DNA of 64,000 bases from positions 1,674,001 through 1,738,000 of the forward strand of contig NZ_JACYGY010000001.1 of the NCBI RefSeq assembly GCF_015221875.1, read 5' to 3'. The translations under genes were made by a program, and so were the position numbers. The DNA comes from Dyadobacter subterraneus (lineage in GTDB: Bacteria; Bacteroidota; Bacteroidia; Cytophagales; Spirosomataceae). The notes beneath the pieces are model-generated. The model was not told where the DNA came from. It made no database searches and saw only the letters and a list, made by a program, of their open reading frames with translations. Numbering within the stretch: position 1 is the stretch's first letter; the number at the start of each line of letters is the position of its first letter. Below are positions 1 to 8,705 of this stretch, piece by piece.

Positions 1-1379
1 GTCCGCTGACAACAACGCAGGGCTGGGGCCGGATGATAGGCGGAATTCTGACAATACAGCGTGGAGATGATGCCAATGCCTTTTCGTGGCCAGCTGTAAA
101 TGATCCGGGTACTTTTACCGTAGTACCAACTGATGGACGTGTTGGTGAAGGTTGGGGAGAGTTAAATGCAATCGTTGCAAGAGCCAATTCAGTATTATTT
201 TATGTACCGAATATTGATATGGATGCTGCTCAGAAAACAAGAATTCTGGGTGAAGCTTCATTTTTAAGAGCACTGGCTCATTTCTACCTGCTGAATATGT
301 GGGGAAATATTCCATTGATAACGCAGCCGGTGGAGCAGGTAAATGATTTGTTTGTTGAGCAGGCGCCGCAGGAAGCTGTTTGGGCTTCCATCATCAGTGA
401 CCTGAAACTTGCCCAAAGCTCACTACCAGAAACAGTCGATCCGAAAGATGTGGGCAGGGCAACCTGGGGAGCCGCTACGGGCATGCTGGGAAAAGCCTAT
501 CTGTTTACAAAAGACTGGACGAATGCAGCTGCCGAGTTTAAGAAAATTATTGACAAGCCAAATCTTTACAGGCTTGTAGCCAATTATCAGGACAATTTCC
601 TGACAGCTACAAACAACAATGCGGAGTCGATTTGGGAGCTGCAATATGAAAGTAATGTGAACGCCAGCTGGGGAACCAGTGGTACGCCAAATGTAGGAAG
701 AGGTCAGGCCTATGAACCTGACATTGCACCACCTGCATATTCCAGCCAGGGTAGTATATCGGTCAATAAATGGGTTTTTGATGCATTTATGAAGCAAAAA
801 ACAAAAGATGGTAAAATTGATCCGCGCGCTTATGCGACTATGATTTGGAATTATCCGGGGGCGAAAATTTATCAGGATGATTTTAAAACAAAAATGACCG
901 GCGCCGATACAAACAGAATCTGGGATCGTAAATACCTGAATTTTGACCGTGAAAGTTCACTGGTTCCGGGATCCTGGTGGTATGCTTCCAACAACCGCAG
1001 AATGATCCGGCTTGCTGATGTGCTGCTCATGTATGCGGAGGCACAAAACGAAGCTTCCGGCCCGGATGCTACGGCATATGCTGCTATTAATCAGGTGAGA
1101 GCCCGTGCAAATATGCCGGATATTACGCCGGGATTGAGCAAAGACGCATTCCGTACCGCAGTTCGTGATGAAAGAGTTCTTGAACTTTCTCTGGAAGGTG
1201 ACCGCATTTTTGATCTCCTTCGCTGGGGTACCATGGCTGATGTTTTCCTCAATCACCCGGAATATCGTTCCAACAGCGGCGGGAAATTCGTAAAAGGGAA
1301 AAATGAATATTTGCCGATTCCATTTAACGATGTAAGTGCAAACCCGAAAATAAAACAGAATCCCGGATATATAAATTAA
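1..1379 (+). CDS. SusD/RagB family glycan-binding lipoprotein, 5'-truncated by the window edge
   Basis: The reading frame is already open at base 3 and runs into the first ATG at 33, so the N-terminus, including the lipoprotein signal, lies outside the window. The remaining roughly 458 residues show a TPR-like N-terminal part (FLRALAHFYLLNMWGNIPL) and the typical SusD/RagB C-terminal block (RLADVLLMYAEAQNEA, then DERVLELSLEGDRIFDLLRW), ending in a proline/asparagine-rich tail. SusD proteins are outer-membrane lipoproteins that bind glycan at the cell surface and cap a SusC TonB-dependent porin. The SusC partner should lie just upstream, outside the window. A strong hairpin terminator follows about 85 bp after the stop. 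Family assignment is firm; the substrate is unknown. Confidence 0.93.
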   Translation, partial: PLTTTQGWGRMIGGILTIQRGDDANAFSWPAVNDPGTFTVVPTDGRVGEGWGELNAIVARANSVLFYVPNIDMDAAQKTRILGEASFLRALAHFYLLNMWGNIPLITQPVEQVNDLFVEQAPQEAVWASIISDLKLAQSSLPETVDPKDVGRATWGAATGMLGKAYLFTKDWTNAAAEFKKIIDKPNLYRLVANYQDNFLTATNNNAESIWELQYESNVNASWGTSGTPNVGRGQAYEPDIAPPAYSSQGSISVNKWVFDAFMKQKTKDGKIDPRAYATMIWNYPGAKIYQDDFKTKMTGADTNRIWDRKYLNFDRESSLVPGSWWYASNNRRMIRLADVLLMYAEAQNEASGPDATAYAAINQVRARANMPDITPGLSKDAFRTAVRDERVLELSLEGDRIFDLLRWGTMADVFLNHPEYRSNSGGKFVKGKNEYLPIPFNDVSANPKIKQNPGYIN

Positions 1380-1462
1380 ATATCTGGTAATGAGGTGTCT
1401 GTTGAGTTGCTTTCGAAATCAGCAGACATCACTTTTGTAATTATAAAGCCTGCTTTTCTAGA

Positions 1463-1500
1463 CGAAACAAATCCCTGATCAGACGGAGGGATTTGTTTCG
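1463..1500 (+). terminator. Rho-independent terminator after the SusD gene
   Basis: A perfect 14-bp inverted repeat (CGAAACAAATCCCT at 1463-1476 and its complement at 1487-1500) encloses a 10-nt loop and is followed by TTTC and a T-rich stretch. It lies between the SusD gene and the FG-GAP gene. The FG-GAP gene is therefore either transcribed separately or reached by read-through. Confidence 0.75.
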
Positions 1501-1523
1501 TTTCAAATATTATTTTGCGTGTG

Positions 1524-4500
1524 ATGGGAAAAAACTTCTTCCGAATTTGTGTTTTCTTTTTTCTGCTGCTTCTGATGGCTGCCTGTAAGCGCAATGGTTC
1601 TGAGCTTTTTAGCAAACTTTCGCCAGATGATACCGGTATTGATTTTGTCAATCAGATCAACGAAAGTGATTCCATCAATACCTTCACTTATTACTATTGT
1701 TACAATGGCGGCGGGGTTGGCATCGCTGATTTTAATAACGATTCTCTGCCGGATATTTTCTTTACCGGAAACATGGTTTCCTCCAAACTTTATATCAACA
1801 AGGGCAATTTGAAGTTTGAAGACATCACCGCTTCTGCCGGTTTGTCAACAACAGACTGGATCATGGGCGTGTCTGTTATTGATATCAACCATGACGGATT
1901 TATGGATATTTATCTCAATGTAGCGGGTCCGCGTTTTGCCAGAAAACATCATAATCTGCTTTATATCAATCAGAAAAATCTGACGTTTAAAGAAGAGGCC
2001 GCAGCTTACGGTCTGGACAATAATTCTTTTTCTGTACAATCAGCTTTTCTGGATTATGACCGTGACGGTGATCTGGATATGTATCTGCTGACCAACGATG
2101 TAGACGATGTTGAAAAAACGCTGATTTTCCCAGATACTTACCCGATTACGCGAGGCAGAACAAGAGATTTTTTATACGAAAATGTGGGGGATACAATTGG
2201 TCATCCGCTTTACAAAAACGTCTCTGAAAAGGCAGGAATTACACAGGAAGGTTATGGACTTGGCCTGGCTGTGAGTGATTTAAACAGGGACGGCTGGCCT
2301 GATGTATATGCTTCCAACGATTTCATGCCTAACGATCAGCTGCTTATAAATCAGAAAAATAAAACCTTCAAAGAATCAGCAAAGGAAAGTATGCGGCACC
2401 AGACCTATAATGGGATGGGTGTTGATATTGAAGATATTAACAATGACGGAAAGCCGGATATCATGGTCATGGATATGCTTCCTGAAAATAATGAGCGAAG
2501 AAAAACCATGATCGCGAAGGCAGACTATGAGAAATTTTTTCTGCGTAAAAAAGCTGGTTATATAGACCAATACATGCGGAATACTTTACAGATTAATCAG
2601 GGTACGGATAATAATGGTGTTACTTTTTTTTCTGATATAGCACAGTTTGCAGGCGTTCAGGCAACAGACTGGAGTTGGGGCGTATTGTTAGCTGATTTTG
2701 ATAACGACTGTTACCGCGATGCCTATATTACCAACGGTTTTGTAAAAGATATTACTGATCTGGATTTTCTGAGTTACAATACCAACAGCAATATGTTCGG
2801 TACTAATGAAATTAAAGCCAACCGCACAAAGGAGCTTTTGAGTCTTTTAAAAGGTGTAAAATTGTCAAATTACATGTACCGGAATACTGATGGTTTGTCT
2901 TTTGAAAATGAGACGAAATCCTGGGGTTTGAAATACGATTCGTATTCTAACGGAGCAGCGTATGCGGATTTGGACAAGGATGGAGATCTGGATCTTGTCG
3001 TCAACAATATCAACGAAAAAGCTTTTGTATTTGAAAATAAAGCATCATTCCCGGAAGCTAAAAACAACTATCTTCAATTGATTTTGAAAGGAAGTGAAAA
3101 GAATCTGGATGGAATAGGAGCGGCCATTACGGTTTATTGCGGTGCAGAAAAATTCTATAATTATTTTTCACCTGTGAAAGGATATTTGTCAAGCATGAGC
3201 GGTCCTTTGCACGTGGGTTTGGGTAAAAATTCGAAAGCGGATTCTGTCACAGTCGTTTGGCCGGATGGAAAATCACAAACGGTCAGATCCGTAAAGGCAA
3301 ATCAGAGCCTGACATTGCAATACAGTGAAGCCGAAAACAGATCAGCTATACCACCAATATCTGAAAAACCGATTTTCAGTAATGCCAATGATATATATAA
3401 TATTCATTTCAAACACGTTGAAAATGAGTTTAATGACTTCATCGGCGAGTCATTGTTGCTTTCCATGTATTCCAGAAAAGGACCGGGTATTGCCGTTGGT
3501 GATACTGACAATAAAAACGGAACAGATTTTTTCATTGGCGGTGCTGCCGGAATTCCGGGAATGCTTTTTAGTCAGGGGAAAACGGGATTGTTTACGCAAA
3601 AGCCAATCAATAGCGAGGACGTAAAATTTGAAGACATGGGTTCCTTGTTTTTTGATGCCGATAATGACAAAGATCTAGATTTGTATGTGGTAAGTGGCGG
3701 AAGCGAATTTAAAAACGAAAATGGCGCTTTTAACGACCGATTGTGTATCAATGACGGTAAAGGAAATTTCAAAAAACAGCCAGGCGCGCTTCCTTTTACC
3801 ACTTCGAGCGGAAGTTGTGTGGTGGCGGCAGATTTTGATAAAGACGGCGATCTTGATCTTTTTAGGGCCGGAGCAATTTCACCTGGCAGTTATCCTGAAT
3901 CACCACGCAGTTATTTATTCGTCAACGAAGGTGGAAAATTTAGAGATGCTTCCAGCGAATTGGCTCCGGGTTTGGCCAATGCAGGAATGATCAATGCGGC
4001 CGTGTGGACAGATTTTGATAATGACGGTTGGACAGACCTGATCGTAACAGGAGAATGGATGCCGCCTGTTTTTTATAAAAATCAAAAAGGAAAGCTTGCC
4101 AATATTACGACGCAGACAGGTTTGAACAACATAAACGGCTGGTGGAACAGCATTTATCCCGCCGATCTTGACAATGATGGTGACATGGATTATGTGCTGG
4201 GCAATATGGGAAATAACGTTGATTACAGTCCTTCTAAAAATCAGCCGTTGGATTTGTATTATGGCGATTTTGCTGGAAACGGTCGATTTAAACCTTTGGC
4301 AACGCATTATATTGTTGATAATTCCGGTGAGAAAAAAAGCTATCCGCTCACATATCGTGATGATCTTTTTCGGTCGATGCCTATTCTGAAAAAGAAATTT
4401 GGTACCTACGAGCCTTTTAGTAAAGCGCATCTGGATGATATTTTCAATAAAGATGTCATCAGCAAGGCAAAACATTACCATGCAGATACTTTTCAAAGCT

Positions 4501-5069
4501 GTATTTTGATCAATAAGGGCAGAGGAAAATTTGAGGTAAAACCATTGCCAGCCCAGGCGCAGTTTTCCTGTATTTTCGGTATATTGACTACCGATTTTGA
4601 TGATGACGGGAAACTTGATATACTCATCACCGGAAATTCTCATTCCAATGAAGTTGTCTATGGTTTTATGGACGCATCGCTTGGATTGCTGCTCAAAGGT
4701 GACGGCAAAGGAAGTTTTACAGCAATACCTGCGGAAAAAAGCGGGCTGTTTTTACACTGTGCAACCAGAGGTCTTGGATCACTTTATGACAACAAGGGAA
4801 GGCAAATGTTTCTGGCGACAGCGAATGCCGACAGTTTAAATATCCTGAGAAATAACAGTCAGCCGATTGGCAAAATTGTCAGGGCTTTACCGGGTGATGT
4901 TCATGCAATGATCACTTTTAAAAATGGTACCAGACAAAAGCAGGAATTCTATTACGGTGCCGGTTATTTGTCGCAGCAGGAAAACGCAGTACGAATTTTT
5001 GATGCAATAAAAACAGTACAGATTTTTGACGATAAAGGTAAAAGCAGAGAAGTGTATCTGGTTGATTGA
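1524..5069 (+). CDS. FG-GAP/VCBS-repeat lipoprotein with ASPIC/UnbV domain (CRTAC1-like)
   Basis: About 1,181 residues. The frame is open from a TTG at 1515 and a GTG at 1521, but the ATG at 1524 gives the best start: MGKNFFRICVFFF followed by a lipobox ending in LLLLMAAC. The mature protein carries at least 13 calcium-binding FG-GAP/VCBS repeats of the form DxNxDGxxD (for example DFNNDSLPD, DYDRDGDLD, DLDNDGDMD). These form two beta-propeller-like halves around a central ASPIC/UnbV segment (residues about 520-600, with a GxGAxITVY block and VVWPDGKSQTV). Such proteins commonly accompany SusCD pairs in Bacteroidota and are presumed to be surface glycan-binding or adhesive lipoproteins, but their exact role is not established. 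It directly follows the SusD gene and its terminator. Confidence 0.9.
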   Translation: MGKNFFRICVFFFLLLLMAACKRNGSELFSKLSPDDTGIDFVNQINESDSINTFTYYYCYNGGGVGIADFNNDSLPDIFFTGNMVSSKLYINKGNLKFEDITASAGLSTTDWIMGVSVIDINHDGFMDIYLNVAGPRFARKHHNLLYINQKNLTFKEEAAAYGLDNNSFSVQSAFLDYDRDGDLDMYLLTNDVDDVEKTLIFPDTYPITRGRTRDFLYENVGDTIGHPLYKNVSEKAGITQEGYGLGLAVSDLNRDGWPDVYASNDFMPNDQLLINQKNKTFKESAKESMRHQTYNGMGVDIEDINNDGKPDIMVMDMLPENNERRKTMIAKADYEKFFLRKKAGYIDQYMRNTLQINQGTDNNGVTFFSDIAQFAGVQATDWSWGVLLADFDNDCYRDAYITNGFVKDITDLDFLSYNTNSNMFGTNEIKANRTKELLSLLKGVKLSNYMYRNTDGLSFENETKSWGLKYDSYSNGAAYADLDKDGDLDLVVNNINEKAFVFENKASFPEAKNNYLQLILKGSEKNLDGIGAAITVYCGAEKFYNYFSPVKGYLSSMSGPLHVGLGKNSKADSVTVVWPDGKSQTVRSVKANQSLTLQYSEAENRSAIPPISEKPIFSNANDIYNIHFKHVENEFNDFIGESLLLSMYSRKGPGIAVGDTDNKNGTDFFIGGAAGIPGMLFSQGKTGLFTQKPINSEDVKFEDMGSLFFDADNDKDLDLYVVSGGSEFKNENGAFNDRLCINDGKGNFKKQPGALPFTTSSGSCVVAADFDKDGDLDLFRAGAISPGSYPESPRSYLFVNEGGKFRDASSELAPGLANAGMINAAVWTDFDNDGWTDLIVTGEWMPPVFYKNQKGKLANITTQTGLNNINGWWNSIYPADLDNDGDMDYVLGNMGNNVDYSPSKNQPLDLYYGDFAGNGRFKPLATHYIVDNSGEKKSYPLTYRDDLFRSMPILKKKFGTYEPFSKAHLDDIFNKDVISKAKHYHADTFQSCILINKGRGKFEVKPLPAQAQFSCIFGILTTDFDDDGKLDILITGNSHSNEVVYGFMDASLGLLLKGDGKGSFTAIPAEKSGLFLHCATRGLGSLYDNKGRQMFLATANADSLNILRNNSQPIGKIVRALPGDVHAMITFKNGTRQKQEFYYGAGYLSQQENAVRIFDAIKTVQIFDDKGKSREVYLVD

Positions 5070-5076
5070 TAGGTAT

Positions 5077-5940
5077 TTAATTTTTTACCTGGTTGGAATT
5101 CCGGTATTCTTTTGGAGAAACTTTGTTTATTTTTTTGAAGCAGCGGTTGAAATAAGAAATATTGGTATATCCACATTCGAGTGCAATCTGGGTGACAGGC
5201 AGATCCGATTGCAGCAAAAGTTTACTGGCAAAACCAATGCGGACTTCGTTCAGGAAATCTGAGAAAGTCCTGTTGGTAAGCGATTTAAAAAAACGGCAAA
5301 AGGAATGTATTTGCAAACCGGAAACCGAAGCTGCTTGCTGCAAGGTAATTTCCTGCTTAAAATTCTGCTGTATAAAATGCATCAGTTTGTGCACACGGCC
5401 AGGAGCCTGGGCAGCGTAAACTGATAACAAATTTGGAACATTCAGCCACACAAGTTCTTCGGGATCAAGCAGGTAATGTAAAATTTGAATGAATGACGCC
5501 AGTAATGCAATGTTTTTTTGTTCAGGCATTTGCATCAAAATATCTGTTATCAATACTTTTTTCACACCGCAAACACTGATTCCCCGTTCCGATTCTTTAA
5601 AAAACCTGCGCAGTTCTTTTGTATCGATAAGACCTTCAAGTTTTTCACTTACTGCTTCGGGATTAATATAAAGTGCAACCGACATGGATTCATTGGCCGA
5701 CTGCGATTGGCTATACCAAACGTGCGGTACATTTGGTCCGACAAAAGCCAGGTCACCTTCTTCAAAATGTTCAATCGAGTCACCAATGATACGTGTCCCT
5801 GAACCCGACAGAATATGCACCAGCTGGCATTCGGTGTGAAAATGGAAATCCGTTGAAAAGTAGGGCCTTACGATTTTTTTTACTACAAACGGCTTTTGCG
5901 CCTGGGCAAAATCAGGTAGAAGTGTGTAAGTCGCTTTCAT
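5077..5940 (-). CDS. AraC family transcriptional regulator with N-terminal cupin
   Basis: 287 residues. The N-terminal cupin-like sensor part (about 20-110) contains FHFHTECQLVHILSGSGT and GPNVPHVWY, a histidine-rich ligand pocket. The C-terminal two-helix-turn-helix AraC DNA-binding domain covers about 185-285 (LQIHSFCRFFKSLTNRTFSDF, then IALECGYTNISYFNRCFKK). It is convergent with the FG-GAP gene, with only 7 bp between the stops. Cupin-AraC proteins usually sense a small sugar or metabolite and activate neighbouring uptake or degradation genes. Here the likely target is the SusD/FG-GAP locus or the oxidoreductase at 6.9 kb, which is inference. Confidence 0.93.
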   Translation of the reverse strand: MKATYTLLPDFAQAQKPFVVKKIVRPYFSTDFHFHTECQLVHILSGSGTRIIGDSIEHFEEGDLAFVGPNVPHVWYSQSQSANESMSVALYINPEAVSEKLEGLIDTKELRRFFKESERGISVCGVKKVLITDILMQMPEQKNIALLASFIQILHYLLDPEELVWLNVPNLLSVYAAQAPGRVHKLMHFIQQNFKQEITLQQAASVSGLQIHSFCRFFKSLTNRTFSDFLNEVRIGFASKLLLQSDLPVTQIALECGYTNISYFNRCFKKINKVSPKEYRNSNQVKN

Positions 5941-6018
5941 TTCTTAAAGAATTAATCTTTTATTCAGCCATATAGTATTAAAGATTAATTTGAATGAAAT
6001 TACTGGATTAAACGGTAA

Positions 6019-6026
6019 TAAATTTG
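6019..6026 (+). promoter_or_regulatory. Perfect TAnnTTTG -7 element without an obvious gene
   Basis: TAAATTTG matches the Bacteroidota sigma -7 consensus exactly, on the plus strand in the spacer upstream of the AraC gene. No clear TTG -33 lies at the right distance. An AGGAGG run follows at 6040, and a hairpin lies at 6084-6117. This could be the promoter of a short RNA or leader. Chance occurrence in AT-rich DNA is possible. Confidence 0.3.
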
Positions 6027-6083
6027 TATAATATATTTAGGAGGCGTTGTATTGGCACATTTGCGCGAACTGTTAGATAGCAA

Positions 6084-6117
6084 TAATGCCATCTCAGATC
6101 AATATGAGATGGCATTA
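6084..6117. terminator. 13-bp hairpin, probable terminator or small-RNA end
   Basis: A perfect inverted repeat (TAATGCCATCTCA at 6084-6096, complement at 6105-6117) with an 8-nt loop. It lies 22 bp beyond the stop of the minus-strand gene at 6139-6522, so it most simply ends that transcript. The uridine tract is weak on both strands. Confidence 0.5.
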
Positions 6118-6138
6118 AAATTGTCCTTATTTTCGGGA

Positions 6139-6522
6139 TCAACCCATTTTAACAGTTCTGTAATCATGCGTGTCAAGAGTGATTGGTTTGATGATCTTAT
6201 TTGTGCCATCCGTTACCACAACCTGATACTCGCCATCGGTTAGATTGCTCAGGTCAAAACGTGTGCGGGTATCTTCGTCATTTTTTACAGTTACGCTGGC
6301 AAGTGTTTTTCCTGTTTCATCGGTAAGGCGGATCAGTAATGTTTTTCCTTCTGATTTTTTGATCGTTACATCAATCTTTCCCGAAACAAAAGATGTGACT
6401 GCAACCTGATTTTCCGATTCTGGCGATGTGGTTTTGTCAGAATGTTTTGTAGTTCCTGCAATGCTGCTTAGTGAAAGCATAAGAGCACAAGCGGCGGTTA
6501 AAAAAAATGTTGGCGTTTTCAT
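6139..6522 (-). CDS. Small secreted Ig-like-fold protein of unknown function
   Basis: 127 residues with a clear signal peptide (MKTPTFFLTAACALMLSLS, cleavage near SIAG). The mature part is short, polar and predicted to be beta-rich. Its repeated pattern (VTIKKSEGKTLLIRLTDETG, DLSNLTDGEYQVVVTDG) resembles the small DUF3244-like or T9SS sorting-domain-like beta sandwiches common in Bacteroidota. No catalytic residues are evident. It stands alone, followed by a hairpin. Function unknown; the coding call rests on the signal peptide and codon-like composition. Confidence 0.8.
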   Translation of the reverse strand: MKTPTFFLTAACALMLSLSSIAGTTKHSDKTTSPESENQVAVTSFVSGKIDVTIKKSEGKTLLIRLTDETGKTLASVTVKNDEDTRTRFDLSNLTDGEYQVVVTDGTNKIIKPITLDTHDYRTVKMG

Positions 6523-6851
6523 AGTATTTGTTGTTTAAATGTTTTGCCGGCAGCGTTCTGCTGCCTTCCGATAATGCAAGAATACGGCTGAAAACAACAG
6601 CAAAAAATTTGATTCGACAGAGAGCAAAAGTTCCGTGACAAAGAACAGGTTTATATCCCTAAACTTGGTTTATTATGTTTAAAATGAGCTAATTATGTGT
6701 TTGTCGATAAGGTTTGGAGATTGGTGGAGAAAGCAGCCGATTTCACCGGTAAAATCCAGGAAGCGTTCGGGAAAAGATTATTTATTTGTTGGAATAATGA
6801 AAAATCAGGATGGTAATTGCGGGGTGAAATTTTTGATTTAAACTTAAAAGC

Positions 6852-6889
6852 AAAAGCCGGAAATCAACCATATGATCTTTCCGGCTTTT
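6852..6889 (-). terminator. Terminator downstream of the Gfo/Idh/MocA gene
   Basis: Inverted repeat AAAAGCCGGAAA (6852-6863) and TTTCCGGCTTTT (6878-6889) with a 14-nt loop. It lies 14 bp past the stop of the minus-strand oxidoreductase gene. The A/T ends make it usable in both directions. I see nothing else in the 6523-6903 spacer. Confidence 0.75.
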
Positions 6890-6903
6890 TAATAAATCGA
6901 ATG

Positions 6904-8250
6904 TTAGACAACAGGTTTCCAGCCCTTCTCATAGTCACGCGACCATAATTTTTCTGCTTCCGAATCACCTATGATATGACCATTTTTCGGATCGATTTTT
7001 AAGTCGCGACCAACGCGCCAGGCGATATTGCCCAATTGCATAGCCACAACACTTTTAAATCCGATTTCAACATCACAGTTAGGCAAACGGTTATTTTTTA
7101 TCGCATCCAGAAAATCCATCACATGCAGATTGTCCATGCCAAGGCTTGGACTTGCTGTATTTCGGCCTTGTATATCAGCCGCTTGATCGGTTGCCTTTAC
7201 TTCTCTTATTTTTTTGCCGTCAAGATCATATACTGTATAGCTGTCGCCACCAGTATCCAGACTTCCATTTTCTCCGTAAAAAATAATTCCCCGGTCAAGC
7301 CCTTCAATTTTTCTTCCGTTAGAGCTTCTGGATTCCCACAATAATGATATGCGGCCAGGATAATCCATTGTTACTACTTGTGTATCAGGCGTTTCCCAAT
7401 CATCCTTAAACTCATATCTTCCGCCGACAGAGCTCACCCGGGTTGGGAAGTCAACACCAAGTCCCCAGCGTGCTACGTCTACTTCATGCGTACCATTATT
7501 AAGCGCTTCACCGGTTCCCCAATGCCAAAACCAGTGCCAGTTGTAATGTATCAATCCCTCTTTGTAAGTCATTCTCGGCGCGGGTCCCTGCCACAGATCA
7601 TAATCCAGCCATGATGGAATTGTCCCAGGTTTTAGTACGGTTGACTTTCGATTGTTCGTATACCAGGTTTTTGCAAGATAAACGCGACCAATAATTCCCT
7701 GATGAAGTTCCTTAATTCCCTGCGTCAAAACCGGTGCCGACCGGCGCTGGGCTCCCATTTGAACAATACGTTTATATTTTCTTGCCGCTTCCACCGCCAA
7801 TTCACCCTCTCTGGGATTATGGCTGAGCGGCTTTTCAACATACACATGTTTTCCTGCCTGGCAGCCCATAATGGTCAGCGGCGCATGCCAGTGATCCGGC
7901 GTTGCGATATAAATTGCTTCAATAGATTTGTCCTCCAAAACTTTTCTGCAATCTTTCTCGGATTTGGGCGTCGCAGCCGGTTTGACTTTTTTGATCTCCT
8001 CAATCGCGAGTGGAATTGCCCGCGAATCCACGTCGCAAACCGTACCAACTTCGGCATTTTTCTGTCCGGCAAAAGTGGCAGACATACTTTTTCCTCTGCT
8101 GTTTACACCGATCGTAGCCACGCGTATGAGTTCATTTGCGCCGATAATCCGGTTGTAGCTTTTTGCGCTGAATCCAAATGCGGTGCCGCCCAGGGCAATG
8201 CCTGTGGAAGTCACTGCTATTTTCTTTAAGAAATCCCTTCTTTGTTCCAT
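6904..8250 (-). CDS. Tat-exported Gfo/Idh/MocA family oxidoreductase
   Basis: 448 residues from the ATG at 8250, preferred over the upstream ATG at 8262 because it places the twin-arginine motif QRRDFLKK at the very N-terminus. The hydrophobic stretch VTSTGIALGGTAFGF follows. The Rossmann NAD(P)-binding part (ATIGVNSRGKSM, VGTVCDVDSR) leads to the family signature EKPLSHNPREGELAVEAA, then a C-terminal alpha/beta substrate domain rich in tryptophan and histidine (HYNWHWFWHWGTGEALNNG). These enzymes oxidise or epimerise sugars and polyols, and periplasmic Tat-exported forms are frequent in Bacteroidota glycan loci. Substrate unknown. It is monocistronic with its own terminator. Confidence 0.93.
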   Translation of the reverse strand: MEQRRDFLKKIAVTSTGIALGGTAFGFSAKSYNRIIGANELIRVATIGVNSRGKSMSATFAGQKNAEVGTVCDVDSRAIPLAIEEIKKVKPAATPKSEKDCRKVLEDKSIEAIYIATPDHWHAPLTIMGCQAGKHVYVEKPLSHNPREGELAVEAARKYKRIVQMGAQRRSAPVLTQGIKELHQGIIGRVYLAKTWYTNNRKSTVLKPGTIPSWLDYDLWQGPAPRMTYKEGLIHYNWHWFWHWGTGEALNNGTHEVDVARWGLGVDFPTRVSSVGGRYEFKDDWETPDTQVVTMDYPGRISLLWESRSSNGRKIEGLDRGIIFYGENGSLDTGGDSYTVYDLDGKKIREVKATDQAADIQGRNTASPSLGMDNLHVMDFLDAIKNNRLPNCDVEIGFKSVVAMQLGNIAWRVGRDLKIDPKNGHIIGDSEAEKLWSRDYEKGWKPVV

Positions 8251-8401
8251 AAAATGGCTCATTGTACGTTTTGATGAAATCGGACAGTATATTTTCCGGA
8301 AGAAAATTTTTTGAATCCTATTTCAAATGAAGGCGATTTCGACTGAAATTTACTTGGAGTTAATGTTAGGATTTCCATGGGAAATGAAACTAATATTGAA
8401 T

Positions 8402-8615
8402 TTAATTCTGCATCAAATTTATTTTTCTAAAATCTGTGAAACTTATTCGGTTGCAGCTTTTGAAAAACTTAATGAAATGGGCAACGTCTACATATCCAAG
8501 CTGAAAAGCAATTGATTTTATTTTTATTTCCGGATTCAGAGCCAGTCTTTTTGCTTCCAGAACCCCCCGCTTTTGTATATGATAACTGGCGGTAAATCCA
8601 ATTGATCCATCGCTG
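8402..8615 (-). pseudogene. AraC regulator remnant (C-terminal HTH only)
   Basis: On the minus strand the frame encodes the second half of an AraC DNA-binding domain: GFTASYHIQKRGVLEAKRL, then IKSIAFQLGYVDVAHFIKF, ending FTDFRKINLMQN and a stop. The preceding sequence has no sensor domain or first HTH and soon runs into the start of the divergent M1 peptidase at 8706. The frame is open further upstream to about 8749, but that part does not resemble the family. I read this as a truncated, decayed gene rather than a functional short protein. Confidence 0.7.
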
Positions 8616-8705
8616 AGAGCGTACTTTATTTGCCGATCACAACAATTCAGGCAAGTAAATGGCGTTTTTGCTGATAATATATTCGATCTAATTAGCCCCA
8701 ACTCA

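Noticed and set aside
423..797. 124-codon minus-strand ORF inside the SusD gene
   Set aside because: Antisense shadow of a well-supported SusD gene.
1515..1526. TTG or GTG start for the FG-GAP lipoprotein
   Set aside because: The ATG at 1524 gives a normal lipoprotein signal and is the commoner start.
3915..4643. 242-codon minus-strand ORF inside the FG-GAP gene
   Set aside because: Shadow of a repeat-rich gene; no start context or family features.
7702..8229. 175-codon plus-strand ORF opposite the Gfo/Idh/MocA gene
   Set aside because: Antisense shadow; the minus-strand protein has all family motifs.
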